41,439 bases of DNA from the NCBI GenBank assembly GCA_964568395.1, contig CAZMPN010000016.1:1-41439 (forward strand). The letters run 5' to 3'. Every line of letters starts with the position of its first letter. Positions within the stretch are counted from its first letter, which is position 1. The translations under genes were made by a program, and so were the position numbers. The notes beneath the pieces were generated by a model. The model was given only the letters and a program-made list of their open reading frames with translations. It was not told where the DNA came from and did not search any database. Positions 22,139 through 30,716 of the stretch are shown here, one piece after another. This DNA is from UBA6016 sp964568395. Lineage in GTDB: Bacteria; Campylobacterota; Campylobacteria; Campylobacterales; UBA6016.

Positions 22139-24970
22139 CTACTTAACCTTTATATTTAATTCTTCCGCTAAAAACTGCGCCGTATGGCCGATGCCGCTTT
22201 TCGCGACCTCTTCAGGATTTCCGACGGCGATCACCTGTCCGCCGCCGTCGCCCCCCTCCGGTCCCATGTCGATTATATAGTCCGCATTTTTAATGACGTC
22301 CAGATTATGCTCTATCACGACGACCGAATTTTCGAGCTCGACAAGCTTATGAAGCACGCCCGTAAGCCTGTCGATATCGGCAAAATGAAGCCCTGTCGTA
22401 GGCTCGTCCAGAATATATAGCGTCTTGCCGGTATCTTTTCGGCTGAGCTCTTTTGACACCTTGATACGCTGGGCTTCACCGCCCGATAACGTAACAGCGT
22501 TTTGTCCGAGCGTTATATATCCAAGCCCCACGTCCTGGAGGGTTTTTAGTTTCTGGTATATCCTAGGGATGGTCTTGAAAAACTCCAACGCTTCGTCTAC
22601 GCTCATATTTAGCACTTCGGATATGTTCTTGCCCTTGAATTCTATTTCGAGCGTCTGCTCGTTATACCTAGTCCCTTTACAAGCGTCGCATTTGACCATG
22701 ATATCCGGCAAGAAGTGCATCTCTATCTTTATCTCGCCCTCCCCTTGACACTTTTCGCATCTGCCGCCGCGCACGTTGAAGCTGAACCTTCCGGGTCCGT
22801 ACCCTCTTATTTTGGCCTCCTTGGTCTCCGTAAATATATTCCTTATGTCGTCCATTACGCCCGTGTATGTCGCCGGGTTGGATCTAGGGGTCCTGCCTAT
22901 CGGGCTTTGGTCTAGATATATCACTTTATCCAGCTTTTCCAGTCCTTTTATCTCGACTCCGGCTATCTTTTGCACTTTTCTGGCGTTATTTAGAAGCTCC
23001 CTCGCCACAGGAAGAAGCGTCTGGATGATAAGAGAGCTTTTGCCGCTCCCCGAGACGCCTGTGATACATACCAGATTTTTAAGCGGAATTTTCGCGCTCA
23101 GATCCTTGATGTTGTTGAGGTTTACGCCGTTAATCTCGATAAAGTGCTCTTGCGGCCTTCTATGGAAATACTCTATCTTCTTCTCGCCGTTTAGGTATTT
23201 CGCCGTCTGAGTATCAGAAGCTTGAAGCTCTTTCAATGTTCCGGCGAATACGACCTCGCCGCCAAACTTACCGGCGCCAGGGCCGATATCCAGTATATAG
23301 TCGGCCTCCTCTATCGTCTTTTTATCGTGTTCTACGACTATGACCGAGTTGCCTTTTTTTTGCAAAGAGCGGAGCGTTCGTATCAGCTTCATCGTATCGC
23401 GCTCGTGAAGACCGATGCTAGGCTCGTCGATGACGTACATGACGCCAGTAAGCCCGCTTCCTATCTGCGACGCTATCCTGATACGCTGCGCCTCTCCGCC
23501 GCTAATCGTCCTGGCGTCGCGCCCCAGGGACAGATATCCAAGGCCTACGTCGTAGAGGAAGAATAGCCTCTCCTTTATCTCTTTTAATATCGGAGTGGCG
23601 ATTTTTCTCTCCTGCTCCGTCAGGTACAAAAACTTGCTTTTCTTGTTGTCGAAATCGGAGTTTTCGAATATCGGATAGAGCTTCTCTATCGGCATATTTA
23701 TCATATCGGCTATCCCAAGGCCGGCCACCCTGACGGCTAGCGACTCCGGCCTTAGCCTGTTTCCACCGCACGATTCGCACTTTTTCTCGCTCATATAGTT
23801 TTCAAAATCTTTATCGTCTTTTAAGATGTCGTAGGCGTATTTGACGACCCCTTGCCATTTTCTGTTAACGTCATATGTTTTGAATTTGACCGATATCTCG
23901 GTACCGCTACCGTTTAATATCGCTTTTTTCTGGTACTCTTCCAGTTCTCGGAACGGCTTGTTCGTCGGTATCTTCTCGGCTTCGCAGAGGGCTTTTAAGA
24001 GGCTTGCGTAATATCCTTTATTGAAGCCGTACATTATTTTGACGGCGCCCTCTTCTATACTAAGCTCTTCGTCGAGTATCTTCTCCATATCGAGCGTATG
24101 CCTCATCCCAAGCCCGTCGCAATGCTGGCAAGCCCCTTTTATGGAGTTAAACGAGAAGCTAAGCGGCTCCAGCGGCTCGAAAGAGACCTTGCAATCAAAG
24201 CACGCCGAGTGTTCGCTAAAAAGCAGATGGTGCTTTTCGGATCCTATCTCTTTTGCGTTTGTTATCTCTATCTCGACGACGCCGAAGCTCTCTTTCAGCG
24301 CTTTTTCAACGGCGTCCGCTATACGCGCCTTATTCTCCTCGGTGGCGTTTATCCTGTCTATTACGAGTTTTATCGTGTGTTTTTTCGTCTTCGAGAGCTC
24401 TATCTCTTCGTCCAGTCTTGTCAATACGCCGTCTATCTGCACGCGCACAAACCCTTTTTGGCGAAGCTTCTCGAGCTCGTCCGCAAATGTCCCCTTTTTT
24501 TCGTTAACTATAGGGGAGAGCACCATTATCTTGGCGTCTTCCGGCAGTTTCAACACCTCGTTTATGATGTCCTGCGCGCTCATAGAGCTTATAGGCTGTC
24601 CGCACAGATGGCAGTGCTGGGCGCCGATACGGGCGAACAAAAGCCTCAGATAGTCGTAAATCTCCGTTATCGTGCCGACCGTAGAGCGCGGGTTTTTGCT
24701 AGTAGTCTTTTGGTCTATCGCAATCGCTGGCGTCAGGCCGTCTATCTTATCTACGTCCGGCTTGCCGACCCTATCCAAAAACTGCCTAGCATAGCTGGAC
24801 AAGCTCTCTATATATCTTCTTTGCCCCTCCGCATATAACGTGTCAAACGCCAGCGTAGACTTGCCGCTGCCGGATAGTCCGGTAAAAACGACGAGTTTGT
24901 TTTTTGGTATTTCGATATTGATATTTTTTAGGTTGTTCTCTCTGGCGCCGAATACTTTAATTTTATCCAT
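22139..24970 (-). CDS. uvrA: Excinuclease ABC subunit A
   Basis: Damage-sensing ATPase of nucleotide excision repair, 943 aa, full length. Two ABC modules: the first Walker A is GLSGSGKSTLAFD (near 31-43) and the second GVSGSGKSSLIIQTLL (near 635). ABC signatures are ISGGEAQRIRIASQIG and LSGGEAQRIKVSKEL. Zinc modules: CFDCKVSFEPLEP with CQHC, and CEKCQGEGEI with CDAC. GLGYLSLGRDARTISGGE and GLGYITLGQNAVTLSGGE are typical. It is 22 bases downstream of the TauE/SafE gene and 4 bases upstream of the LOG gene. UvrB and UvrC are not in the window. Confidence 0.98.
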   Translation of the reverse strand: MDKIKVFGARENNLKNINIEIPKNKLVVFTGLSGSGKSTLAFDTLYAEGQRRYIESLSSYARQFLDRVGKPDVDKIDGLTPAIAIDQKTTSKNPRSTVGTITEIYDYLRLLFARIGAQHCHLCGQPISSMSAQDIINEVLKLPEDAKIMVLSPIVNEKKGTFADELEKLRQKGFVRVQIDGVLTRLDEEIELSKTKKHTIKLVIDRINATEENKARIADAVEKALKESFGVVEIEITNAKEIGSEKHHLLFSEHSACFDCKVSFEPLEPLSFSFNSIKGACQHCDGLGMRHTLDMEKILDEELSIEEGAVKIMYGFNKGYYASLLKALCEAEKIPTNKPFRELEEYQKKAILNGSGTEISVKFKTYDVNRKWQGVVKYAYDILKDDKDFENYMSEKKCESCGGNRLRPESLAVRVAGLGIADMINMPIEKLYPIFENSDFDNKKSKFLYLTEQERKIATPILKEIKERLFFLYDVGLGYLSLGRDARTISGGEAQRIRIASQIGSGLTGVMYVIDEPSIGLHERDTMKLIRTLRSLQKKGNSVIVVEHDKKTIEEADYILDIGPGAGKFGGEVVFAGTLKELQASDTQTAKYLNGEKKIEYFHRRPQEHFIEINGVNLNNIKDLSAKIPLKNLVCITGVSGSGKSSLIIQTLLPVARELLNNARKVQKIAGVEIKGLEKLDKVIYLDQSPIGRTPRSNPATYTGVMDDIRNIFTETKEAKIRGYGPGRFSFNVRGGRCEKCQGEGEIKIEMHFLPDIMVKCDACKGTRYNEQTLEIEFKGKNISEVLNMSVDEALEFFKTIPRIYQKLKTLQDVGLGYITLGQNAVTLSGGEAQRIKVSKELSRKDTGKTLYILDEPTTGLHFADIDRLTGVLHKLVELENSVVVIEHNLDVIKNADYIIDMGPEGGDGGGQVIAVGNPEEVAKSGIGHTAQFLAEELNIKVK

Positions 24971-24992
24971 TGTTACACTCTAACTTCTATTG

Positions 24993-25736
24993 TTATATTT
25001 TGACGAAAAACTCATATACGAGGGAGCCTGTTATAAAAAAATAGAGAACCAGCATCATCCCTTTATGTTTTGTCGCGTGCGTTTTTGACGCCATATATAT
25101 ACCGAGATAGACGCCCAAAACCGCGGGAACCGCCACCTGAAGGCCTTTCGCTATGTCCAGCGCGCCGGCCAAATAGAAGCTTGCGGCCGCAAAAATACTT
25201 GTCGATATGACGTAAAAAAGCGTAATTCCTATCGCCTTTTTAAGCCCAAATCCAAGAAAGCCTACAAGAACGGGAGCCAATAAAAGCGCCCCCCCTATCC
25301 CGACTGACGAGCCCAGAGCCCCTATAAAAAGCCCTATCGCAAAAAAAAGAGGCGGGCTCTTTTTTTCGTGGGACTCATGCCTCTCAGCCGGAGACATTAG
25401 CAGCTTGACGATGGTAAAAACCATAAACGCAAGCAAGATAAGCGCAAGGGTTTTCTCGTCAGCCATTCCGGTAAAATGCGCGCCAACCACCCCGCCAAAG
25501 GCGCCGCCCAGCAAGAAAGGCATTGCGGCCTTGACGTCGAAAACTGAATTTTTATAGTTTATATATGATCCAAAAACGGAGCTAAAGCTCATCTGCATGG
25601 CGGAAATCGCAATCGCATCTTTTATGTTAAGACCTAGAAAAATCAGCATAGGAACGGTAATAGTGCCGCCTCCGACACCGAAAAAGCCGCTGAGTAGTCC
25701 GGCAAGTAGTCCGGTCGTAACCAAAAAAATATCCAT
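24993..25736 (-). CDS. TauE/SafE family membrane permease
   Basis: 247-aa inner-membrane protein with about eight hydrophobic helices. GFFGVGGGTITVPMLIFLG near residues 19-37 and GSSVGIGGALLLAPVLVGFLG near 141 are the two internal-repeat signatures of the TauE/SafE (DUF81) family, which exports or imports sulphite, sulphoacetate or similar anions. The substrate here is unknown. A G7 run (C7 at 25289-25295 on the + strand) lies inside the second signature. Divergent from fliN; upstream of uvrA in the same direction. Confidence 0.93.
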   Translation of the reverse strand: MDIFLVTTGLLAGLLSGFFGVGGGTITVPMLIFLGLNIKDAIAISAMQMSFSSVFGSYINYKNSVFDVKAAMPFLLGGAFGGVVGAHFTGMADEKTLALILLAFMVFTIVKLLMSPAERHESHEKKSPPLFFAIGLFIGALGSSVGIGGALLLAPVLVGFLGFGLKKAIGITLFYVISTSIFAAASFYLAGALDIAKGLQVAVPAVLGVYLGIYMASKTHATKHKGMMLVLYFFITGSLVYEFFVKI

Positions 25737-25759
25737 CTATCCCTCTAAAAAAGGGGTCA

Positions 25760-25765
25760 ATTATA
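25760..25765 (-). promoter_or_regulatory. -10 box of the TauE/SafE-uvrA run
   Basis: TATAAT reads on the - strand from 25765 to 25760, within the 96-base divergent region before fliN and about 24 bases before the TauE/SafE ATG. There is no TGn extension and no clear -35. It is the likely start of the TauE-uvrA-LOG-mnmA transcript. Confidence 0.45.
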
Positions 25766-25794
25766 CCTTTTTGGCACAAAAATTTATGTTAAAT

Positions 25795-25803
25795 TGGTAC
25801 AAT
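25795..25803 (+). promoter_or_regulatory. Extended -10 promoter of fliN
   Basis: TGGTACAAT (TGn plus TACAAT) lies 29 bases before the fliN ATG, with GAGGGG close to the start codon. I do not see a sigma-54 GG/GC pair or a sigma-28 CGATWT box here, so fliN is probably transcribed by the housekeeping sigma factor. Confidence 0.55.
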
Positions 25804-25832
25804 CTAAACAGTAAAATGCGCAGAGGGGTTAA

Positions 25833-26213
25833 ATGCAAGAAGACGCGCTGGAGAGCCTCGGCCTGCAAGAGGCAAACGACGAGGAGTTGACAAAGAGCTT
25901 TGAGAGCCTAAAAGAAGAGAGAGTCTTTACGGCTGAGGAGCTTTTGATAGACTATTCGGGGCTGCTCGATATGCAAGCCGAGTTTTCGTCATATCTTGGA
26001 ACCGTAGAGCTAAGCCTGGCCGAGATATTGAAGCTGCAAAAGGGCTCCATCATAGACCTGAAAAAACCGGCCGGCGAATCGGTGGAGATATTCATAAACC
26101 AGAGAATCATAGGTAAAGGCGAAATCATGGTGTACGAGAAAAACCTTGCCATCAGGGTAAACGAGATACTAGACTCCAAAACCGTTATCGAATATTTTTC
26201 AAAAGAGAAATAA
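25833..26213 (+). CDS. fliN: Flagellar motor switch protein FliN
   Basis: 126-aa C-ring protein. A variable acidic N-terminal region (residues 1-45) is followed by the SpoA domain: GTVELSLAEILKLQKGSIIDL, seen as VELSLAEILKLQ and KGSIIDL, then VEIFINQRIIGKGEIMVYEKNLAIRV in two adjacent strands. It pairs with FliM and FliY (5669-7586) although encoded about 18 kb away, the usual campylobacterial split. ATG preceded by GAGGGG; the TAA overlaps the next ATG (TAATG). Confidence 0.93.
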   Translation: MQEDALESLGLQEANDEELTKSFESLKEERVFTAEELLIDYSGLLDMQAEFSSYLGTVELSLAEILKLQKGSIIDLKKPAGESVEIFINQRIIGKGEIMVYEKNLAIRVNEILDSKTVIEYFSKEK

Positions 26214-27079
26214 TGAGAATTTTTGTTCTGTTTTTTGCATTGGTCATGAATATTTTTGCCGCAAGCATGCTCTCCATGAGCGTAAATGAGAATACCGAGA
26301 GCGTCGAGATAAATCTCTCTTTTGACGCGCCGTTCGAGGGTGGCATAGAACAAAACGCTACCGAAAAAGCCGTAATACTCAAAATATCGGGCATAGCCAT
26401 AGATTCGAAAAAAGAGGTTGCCCTCTCTCAAAACTCGCTAATATCGAAAGTTACGATGATAAAAGACGGGCCGACGGCGGTGCAGCTAACTTTTGAAAAT
26501 AAAAAAGAGATAGCTTTTGAGGCTCTAAAGAATAACGACGGATATAAACTGCAGCTAAAAATAACGCCTAAGGCCGCGACGCCGGAGCATAGCGTAGAGG
26601 CAAACGCAACGCCGATGCCAAAAGCGGCCTCTACCGAGCTTCCAAAGACGCAAGACGGCAGCGAAGTGAGCTGGCGCTATATCGTAGTGGTATCCTTTTT
26701 GGCATTTCTGGTGGCCGTAATGTTTTACGTTAAAAAGAGATTTGCAAACGGCAACGCCGCATCAAAAGGCGGATGGCTGCTGCCTAAAAACTTCACTCCG
26801 GCAAAAAAGGACGATGAGGTCAGCGTAATAACCCAAAGCTTTCTGGATCCAAACAACAAACTAATGCTGGTCGAATACAACAGCATCAGATACCTACTGT
26901 TGGTTGGCAATACGAATGCGGTAGTGGACAGATACTATGCGGAAGACGCCGATTTGCAAAACGACGAGTTTAAAAAAGTGATGGCGGAGAATGAGCGCAA
27001 GCTGAGCGAGTTTCTAAAACCGCAAGCGCAGCTTTCCAATTTTGACCAGTACCGCATAAAAGCGGAAGGGGATATCTAG
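26213..27079 (+). CDS. fliO: FliO-like flagellar export component with a large periplasmic domain
   Basis: 288-aa protein. The signal peptide is MRIFVLFFALVMNIFAAS. A beta-rich periplasmic part (about 20-125, AMIN-like with SVEINLSFDAPFEGGIEQ and AVILKISGIAI) follows, then a low-complexity linker, one membrane helix (about 155-175, YIVVVSFLAFLVAVMFYV) and a cytoplasmic domain with SVITQSFLDPNNKLMLVEYNS, recognised by LDPNNKLMLVEY, as in FliO (basic-hydrophobic strand after the TM). Translationally coupled to fliN, matching Cj0351-Cj0352. H. pylori FliO is described as having an extra periplasmic region. Overall similarity to classical FliO is low, so the name is moderately sure. Confidence 0.7.
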   Translation: MRIFVLFFALVMNIFAASMLSMSVNENTESVEINLSFDAPFEGGIEQNATEKAVILKISGIAIDSKKEVALSQNSLISKVTMIKDGPTAVQLTFENKKEIAFEALKNNDGYKLQLKITPKAATPEHSVEANATPMPKAASTELPKTQDGSEVSWRYIVVVSFLAFLVAVMFYVKKRFANGNAASKGGWLLPKNFTPAKKDDEVSVITQSFLDPNNKLMLVEYNSIRYLLLVGNTNAVVDRYYAEDADLQNDEFKKVMAENERKLSEFLKPQAQLSNFDQYRIKAEGDI

Positions 27080-27080
27080 C

Positions 27081-28010
27081 TTAGCTAAAAAAATCGCCTA
27101 TATGCTCTCTCATAAGCCTAGGGTCGGCTATTTTGTTCACGAGCACCCTAAACGATGCGGCGCCTTCGATACCTTTTGAATAAGTATGTAGATGCTTTCT
27201 AAACATAATTACGCCGCGTTCGCCGTGGAAGTTCACCATCTCGTCGAAATGCTCCAAAATAACCTCCCTTTTTAGCTCGCTCGGTACTTCGGCCGTGCCA
27301 TGCTTTATCTGATAGAATATCCACGGATTTCCTATCGCCGCCCTGCCTATCATGATACCGTCGCATTTTGTTAGCTCTGCCACCTCTTTCGCCTTCTCAA
27401 AGCTTGTTATGTCGCCGTTCGCGATTACCGGGATATTCACGGCCGCCTTTATCTCGGCTATAGCCTCATAGTCCACCTCGCCGCCGAATTTCATAGCCCT
27501 CGTGCGCCCGTGAACGGCTATGAAGTCCGCGCCGCTATCCTCGCATATCTTTGCTATCTCGACGCCATGTTTGCCTTCAAATCCAAGACGGATTTTGCAA
27601 GATGTGTACTCTTTGTTTGAGGTTTTCTTGATGGTTTCTATAAGCCTAGACATCTGCGGCAAATCCTTCAAAAGGCCGCTTCCGCTATTGTTGCCCACCA
27701 CTTTTGGAGCCGGGCAGCCGCAGTTAAGGTCTATGATATCTATACCTTCCATGTCGTTTAGCACCTCTACGGCTCTTTTTACGACATCCTCTTTATATCC
27801 CGCTATCTGGACGGAATAAGGCGTTTCGCGCTCGCTTTTTTCGGCAAGCTTTTTCGTCTTTTTGCTGGCATAGGCCAGGGCGTTTGAGCTAATCATCTCG
27901 CTGACGGTCAAGTCGACGCCGAATTTCTTTACTACCGAGCGAAAAGGAAGATCGGTATAGCCCGCAAGCGGAGCTAATACCGTGAAGTTTGGACCGAAGG
28001 AGAGTTTCAT
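27081..28010 (-). CDS. dusB: tRNA-dihydrouridine synthase (DusB-like)
   Basis: FMN enzyme that reduces uridines in the tRNA D-loop, 309 aa. LAPLAGYTDLPFR near the N-terminus, DLNCGCPAPKVVGNNSGSGLL with the catalytic Cys (near 95-115), VHGRTRAMKFGGEVDYE, IPVIANGDI and GIMIGRAAIGNPWIF are family motifs. Last gene of the eight-gene - strand operon; its stop is one base from the fliO stop, so no room for a terminator. Homologous position Cj0123c. Confidence 0.95.
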   Translation of the reverse strand: MKLSFGPNFTVLAPLAGYTDLPFRSVVKKFGVDLTVSEMISSNALAYASKKTKKLAEKSERETPYSVQIAGYKEDVVKRAVEVLNDMEGIDIIDLNCGCPAPKVVGNNSGSGLLKDLPQMSRLIETIKKTSNKEYTSCKIRLGFEGKHGVEIAKICEDSGADFIAVHGRTRAMKFGGEVDYEAIAEIKAAVNIPVIANGDITSFEKAKEVAELTKCDGIMIGRAAIGNPWIFYQIKHGTAEVPSELKREVILEHFDEMVNFHGERGVIMFRKHLHTYSKGIEGAASFRVLVNKIADPRLMREHIGDFFS

Positions 28011-28020
28011 ATTGCGGTTT

Positions 28021-29037
28021 TTACTTTTGTAGCGCTTCTAAAAAGCTTGACAGTCTTAGGTTTTTGCCTTTTTCTTTTAGGCACAAGAACGCTTTAAACT
28101 CCAGGAATTCATCGTCTCCGCTTTGGCTTAAAAGCTCTTTTGCCTTATCTATCACCTCAAGCTCAAGGTTTACGTATATATATGCGCCCGTAGCCTCGAT
28201 ATTGTCTCTTGAAAGTATAAAGAACAGCTCAAGCGTCTCATCCGGATTTAGTTTTTTGATAAGCGTTTTGGCGAGCGCTATGTAGTCGTCTTTTGTAAAC
28301 TTCGTAATTGCGCAAAGCTCTTTTACATACTCTTTGTCGAGCTCATACTCTTCGTCGGAGCCGCTAAATCTGGTTATAAGTTTGATAGCGATAGCCTTGG
28401 TAGGCGTTATATCCAGTTTTTTAATCTGTTTTAGGTCGCCAAACTCGACATACGTATCAAACGCTTTTTGGCAGAGAGGAGTTAGCTTATCGCAAGACTT
28501 CAGCACCTCTTCCGAATATTTAGGCTCTACGGCTATTCTGTTTTCAAGGTTCTTTTGCATCAAAGGGTTGTCTTTGGATAGCCTATATTTCGATATATCT
28601 ATATATTCGCCCAAATCCTCTATTTTATGGATTGTCTCCGCGACCTTGTCTATTTTTGGGATATTCAGCTTAAATCTGCTTTTTGGCTTTATGTCGCATT
28701 GGATAATAAAATCGGCAAGCGTCTTAAACTCTTGGTTTTTATACTCTTTTTCGTCTTCGTGCCCCAAAAATTTAGCCGATATCTGCTCCGTCAAAGTCTC
28801 ATAATCATGCTTATACGAATTGATTTTTAGATAGTTGATAAGCCCGTAGTAGCTCATATGCGCAATCGTCGCCACAAAAAACAGTATCAGAGGCACTACT
28901 ACCCATACGGCGGAAGGAAGCGTATACGTCCACCCCAAAAACGAAAAGCTATACTCGCCAGCTACGTTAAACATAGCTATCAGTCCGACCAGACAAACAT
29001 ACAGAAAAGAAAATAGTGTATAGTTTTTTAGACTCAT
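28021..29037 (-). CDS. Unknown membrane protein between dksA and dusB (Cj0124c-like)
   Basis: 338 aa, function unknown. Two N-terminal membrane helices (about 7-27 and 42-65, the second WVVVPLILFFVATIAHMSYYG) flank a short periplasmic loop. The remaining roughly 270 residues are cytoplasmic, charged and mostly helical, without catalytic motifs I can recognise. The C-terminal part (LFFILSRDNIEATGAYIYVNLE as FFILSRDNIEATGAYIY, then LELEVIDKAKELL) looks like helical repeats. ATG one base from the dksA stop. The gene order dksA-this-dusB is that of Cj0125c-Cj0124c-Cj0123c. Confidence 0.88.
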   Translation of the reverse strand: MSLKNYTLFSFLYVCLVGLIAMFNVAGEYSFSFLGWTYTLPSAVWVVVPLILFFVATIAHMSYYGLINYLKINSYKHDYETLTEQISAKFLGHEDEKEYKNQEFKTLADFIIQCDIKPKSRFKLNIPKIDKVAETIHKIEDLGEYIDISKYRLSKDNPLMQKNLENRIAVEPKYSEEVLKSCDKLTPLCQKAFDTYVEFGDLKQIKKLDITPTKAIAIKLITRFSGSDEEYELDKEYVKELCAITKFTKDDYIALAKTLIKKLNPDETLELFFILSRDNIEATGAYIYVNLELEVIDKAKELLSQSGDDEFLEFKAFLCLKEKGKNLRLSSFLEALQK

Positions 29038-29403
29038 TTATTTACCTTTTGCCTTATTCTCTTTTTCTACGATCTCTCTGCAAACTATACAATATCTTGC
29101 AAAAGGTTTTGCTTTAAGACGAGGAAGGCCTATCGGGTCTTCGCACATTTCGCAAGTGCCGTAGCTGCCGTCTTTTATCTTTTTAAAAGCGTACTCTATC
29201 TCTTCAAGCTCTTTTTTCTGCTGCATTATTATCGCATCCGATATTACGGCGTCTCCGCTGGCGGAAGCAAGATCCCCTTCGTCTTTTAGATCGTCTTTTT
29301 GCGCTCCGGCCTGCTCATCGGCAAAGGAGGCTATATTTTTTTGGAGCTGTTTTTTTCTCTCGCTTAGTATCTCTTCAAAATACACCAAATCTTTAGCTTT
29401 CAA
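29038..29403 (-). CDS. dksA: DksA-type RNA polymerase-binding zinc-finger protein
   Basis: Binds in the secondary channel of RNA polymerase and, with ppGpp, adjusts rRNA and stress transcription. 121 aa, shorter than E. coli DksA (151). Coiled coil about 5-80; its tip keeps DEGDLA, which fits the DxxDxA motif. The zinc finger CEMC ... CIVC has all four cysteines (near 87-111). The start is a TTG at 29401-29403 with AAGGGG upstream that overlaps the rlmH stop; no in-frame ATG would keep the first helix. Same place as Cj0125c. Confidence 0.94.
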   Translation of the reverse strand: MKAKDLVYFEEILSERKKQLQKNIASFADEQAGAQKDDLKDEGDLASASGDAVISDAIIMQQKKELEEIEYAFKKIKDGSYGTCEMCEDPIGLPRLKAKPFARYCIVCREIVEKENKAKGK

Positions 29404-29412
29404 AAGGACCCC

Positions 29413-29871
29413 TTATTTATGGTATGGATGGTTGTTTTTTATTGCAAGGCCTCGAAAAACCTGCTCGGCAAGCACCAGCTTCGCAAGCTTATGCGAAAAC
29501 GTCAAAGGGCTAAGGCTTACAACGGCGTCAGCTTTTTTCAAAAAAGAGTCGTTAAAGCCGTAAGCTCCGCCTATAAAAAAATTTATCTGCGAACGGTTGT
29601 CGAATAGTCTGCTAAAAGCGTGGCTATCCATTGTTTTGCCCTCTTCGGCGAGAGCTACGTTATATGAATTCTCAAAGTAAGGGAGATATGCTTTCTCGTA
29701 AGATTCTCTTGCGGCGTCCACGCCTTGCCTTTGTGAGGCGGCGAGAGACTTATCGAATAGCTTTATAAACTCCAGCGAACAAAACTTCTGTGACATCTTC
29801 TGATAATCTTTTAGCATCGCCTCTATATCTTTGTCTTCGCTTTTTTCTATAGTGAAAACCCTAACCTTCAA
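29413..29871 (-). CDS. rlmH: 23S rRNA pseudouridine-1915 N3-methyltransferase
   Basis: SPOUT-class methyltransferase (YbeA/RlmH), 152 aa, acting on the assembled 70S ribosome. The knot region shows FFIGGAYGFNDSFLKKADAVVSLSPLTFSHKLAKLVL, recognised by FFIGGAYGF, LSPLTFSHKLA and the C-terminal LAEQVFRGLAIKNNHPYHK (the NHPYHK end is diagnostic). The start is a TTG at 29869-29871 with only a weak Shine-Dalgarno. It follows accD by 5 bases, as in Cj0126c. Confidence 0.95.
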   Translation of the reverse strand: MKVRVFTIEKSEDKDIEAMLKDYQKMSQKFCSLEFIKLFDKSLAASQRQGVDAARESYEKAYLPYFENSYNVALAEEGKTMDSHAFSRLFDNRSQINFFIGGAYGFNDSFLKKADAVVSLSPLTFSHKLAKLVLAEQVFRGLAIKNNHPYHK

Positions 29872-29876
29872 AAGTT

Positions 29877-30716
29877 CTATTTTCCAAAATAAAGAAGCAG
29901 ATCCGATACCGTCTTTTTGAGGTCGTCTCTTTTTACTACCATATCTATGAGCCCTTTTTCCAAAAGAAACTCGCTTCTTTGGAATCCTTCCGGCAACTCC
30001 GCGTTTATCGTCTGTTTAATAACCCTTTGTCCGGCAAATCCGATAAGTGCGCCAGGCTCGGCTATGATGACGTCGCCTAGCATCGCAAAAGATGCGCTTA
30101 CGCCGCCCATAGTAGGATCGGTCAGTATCGAAATAAACGGTAGACCCTCTTTTGCAAGCTTCGACAACGCCGCTGACGTTTTGGCCATCTGCATAAGACT
30201 GAACGTACTCTCTTGCATTCTGGCCCCGCCGGAGGCCGACACTATTACTACACCGCATTTTTTCGCTATAGCCCTATCGACCGCCCTGACTATCTTTTCG
30301 CCTTCTACGGAGCCGAGGCTTCCGCCCATAAATCCAAAATCGAATATTGCCACCTGAGCGGGTATGCCGTTTATCGTACACTCGCCGCTAACGACCGAGC
30401 TTGCCCTGCCCGTTTTCTTCTCGCCCTCTTCGACTCTTTTTTTGTAAGACTTTTTATCTACGAAATTTAACGGGTCTACCGGGGAGAGGCCTTTATCCAT
30501 CTCGACGAAGCTCCCCTCGTCGCATAGTATCTCTATTCTATCTTCGACGGAGAGCCTCATATGGTATCCGCACTTAGGGCAAACGTATCTTTTTGCGGCA
30601 ATCTCCTTAAAATACATCAGCGCCTGGCAGCTCTCGCACTTAATCCAGTGTGACGGAGCCTCGCTTTTCGCAGGCCTCTCTTTTCTGATTTTATTTACTA
30701 TGTCGCTAAAGAACAT
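29877..30716 (-). CDS. accD: Acetyl-CoA carboxylase carboxyltransferase subunit beta
   Basis: 279 aa; with AccA forms the carboxyltransferase that makes malonyl-CoA for fatty acids. N-terminal zinc ribbon CESCQALMYFKEIAAKRYVC as C-x2-C ... C-x2-C (near 28-50), then the crotonase-fold core with FDFGFMGGSLGSVEGEKI (FMGGSLGSVEGEK), VVIVSASGGARMQE and DPTMGGVSASFAMLGD. ATG overlaps the end of the inositol-phosphatase gene by 11 bases. accA is not in the window, which is usual. Confidence 0.97.
   Translation of the reverse strand: MFFSDIVNKIRKERPAKSEAPSHWIKCESCQALMYFKEIAAKRYVCPKCGYHMRLSVEDRIEILCDEGSFVEMDKGLSPVDPLNFVDKKSYKKRVEEGEKKTGRASSVVSGECTINGIPAQVAIFDFGFMGGSLGSVEGEKIVRAVDRAIAKKCGVVIVSASGGARMQESTFSLMQMAKTSAALSKLAKEGLPFISILTDPTMGGVSASFAMLGDVIIAEPGALIGFAGQRVIKQTINAELPEGFQRSEFLLEKGLIDMVVKRDDLKKTVSDLLLYFGK

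Noticed and set aside
22246..22256. C6 run in uvrA as a phase-variable tract
   Set aside because: Too short, and lies in a conserved glycine-rich part of a repair gene.
24098..24838. 246-aa + strand ORF opposite uvrA
   Set aside because: Shadow of uvrA; no ribosome site, no family features, and uvrA is beyond doubt.
27070..27095. Hairpin terminator between fliO and dusB
   Set aside because: Only a short TAGCTTAGCTA repeat is present, with no real stem or U-run on either strand beyond codons.
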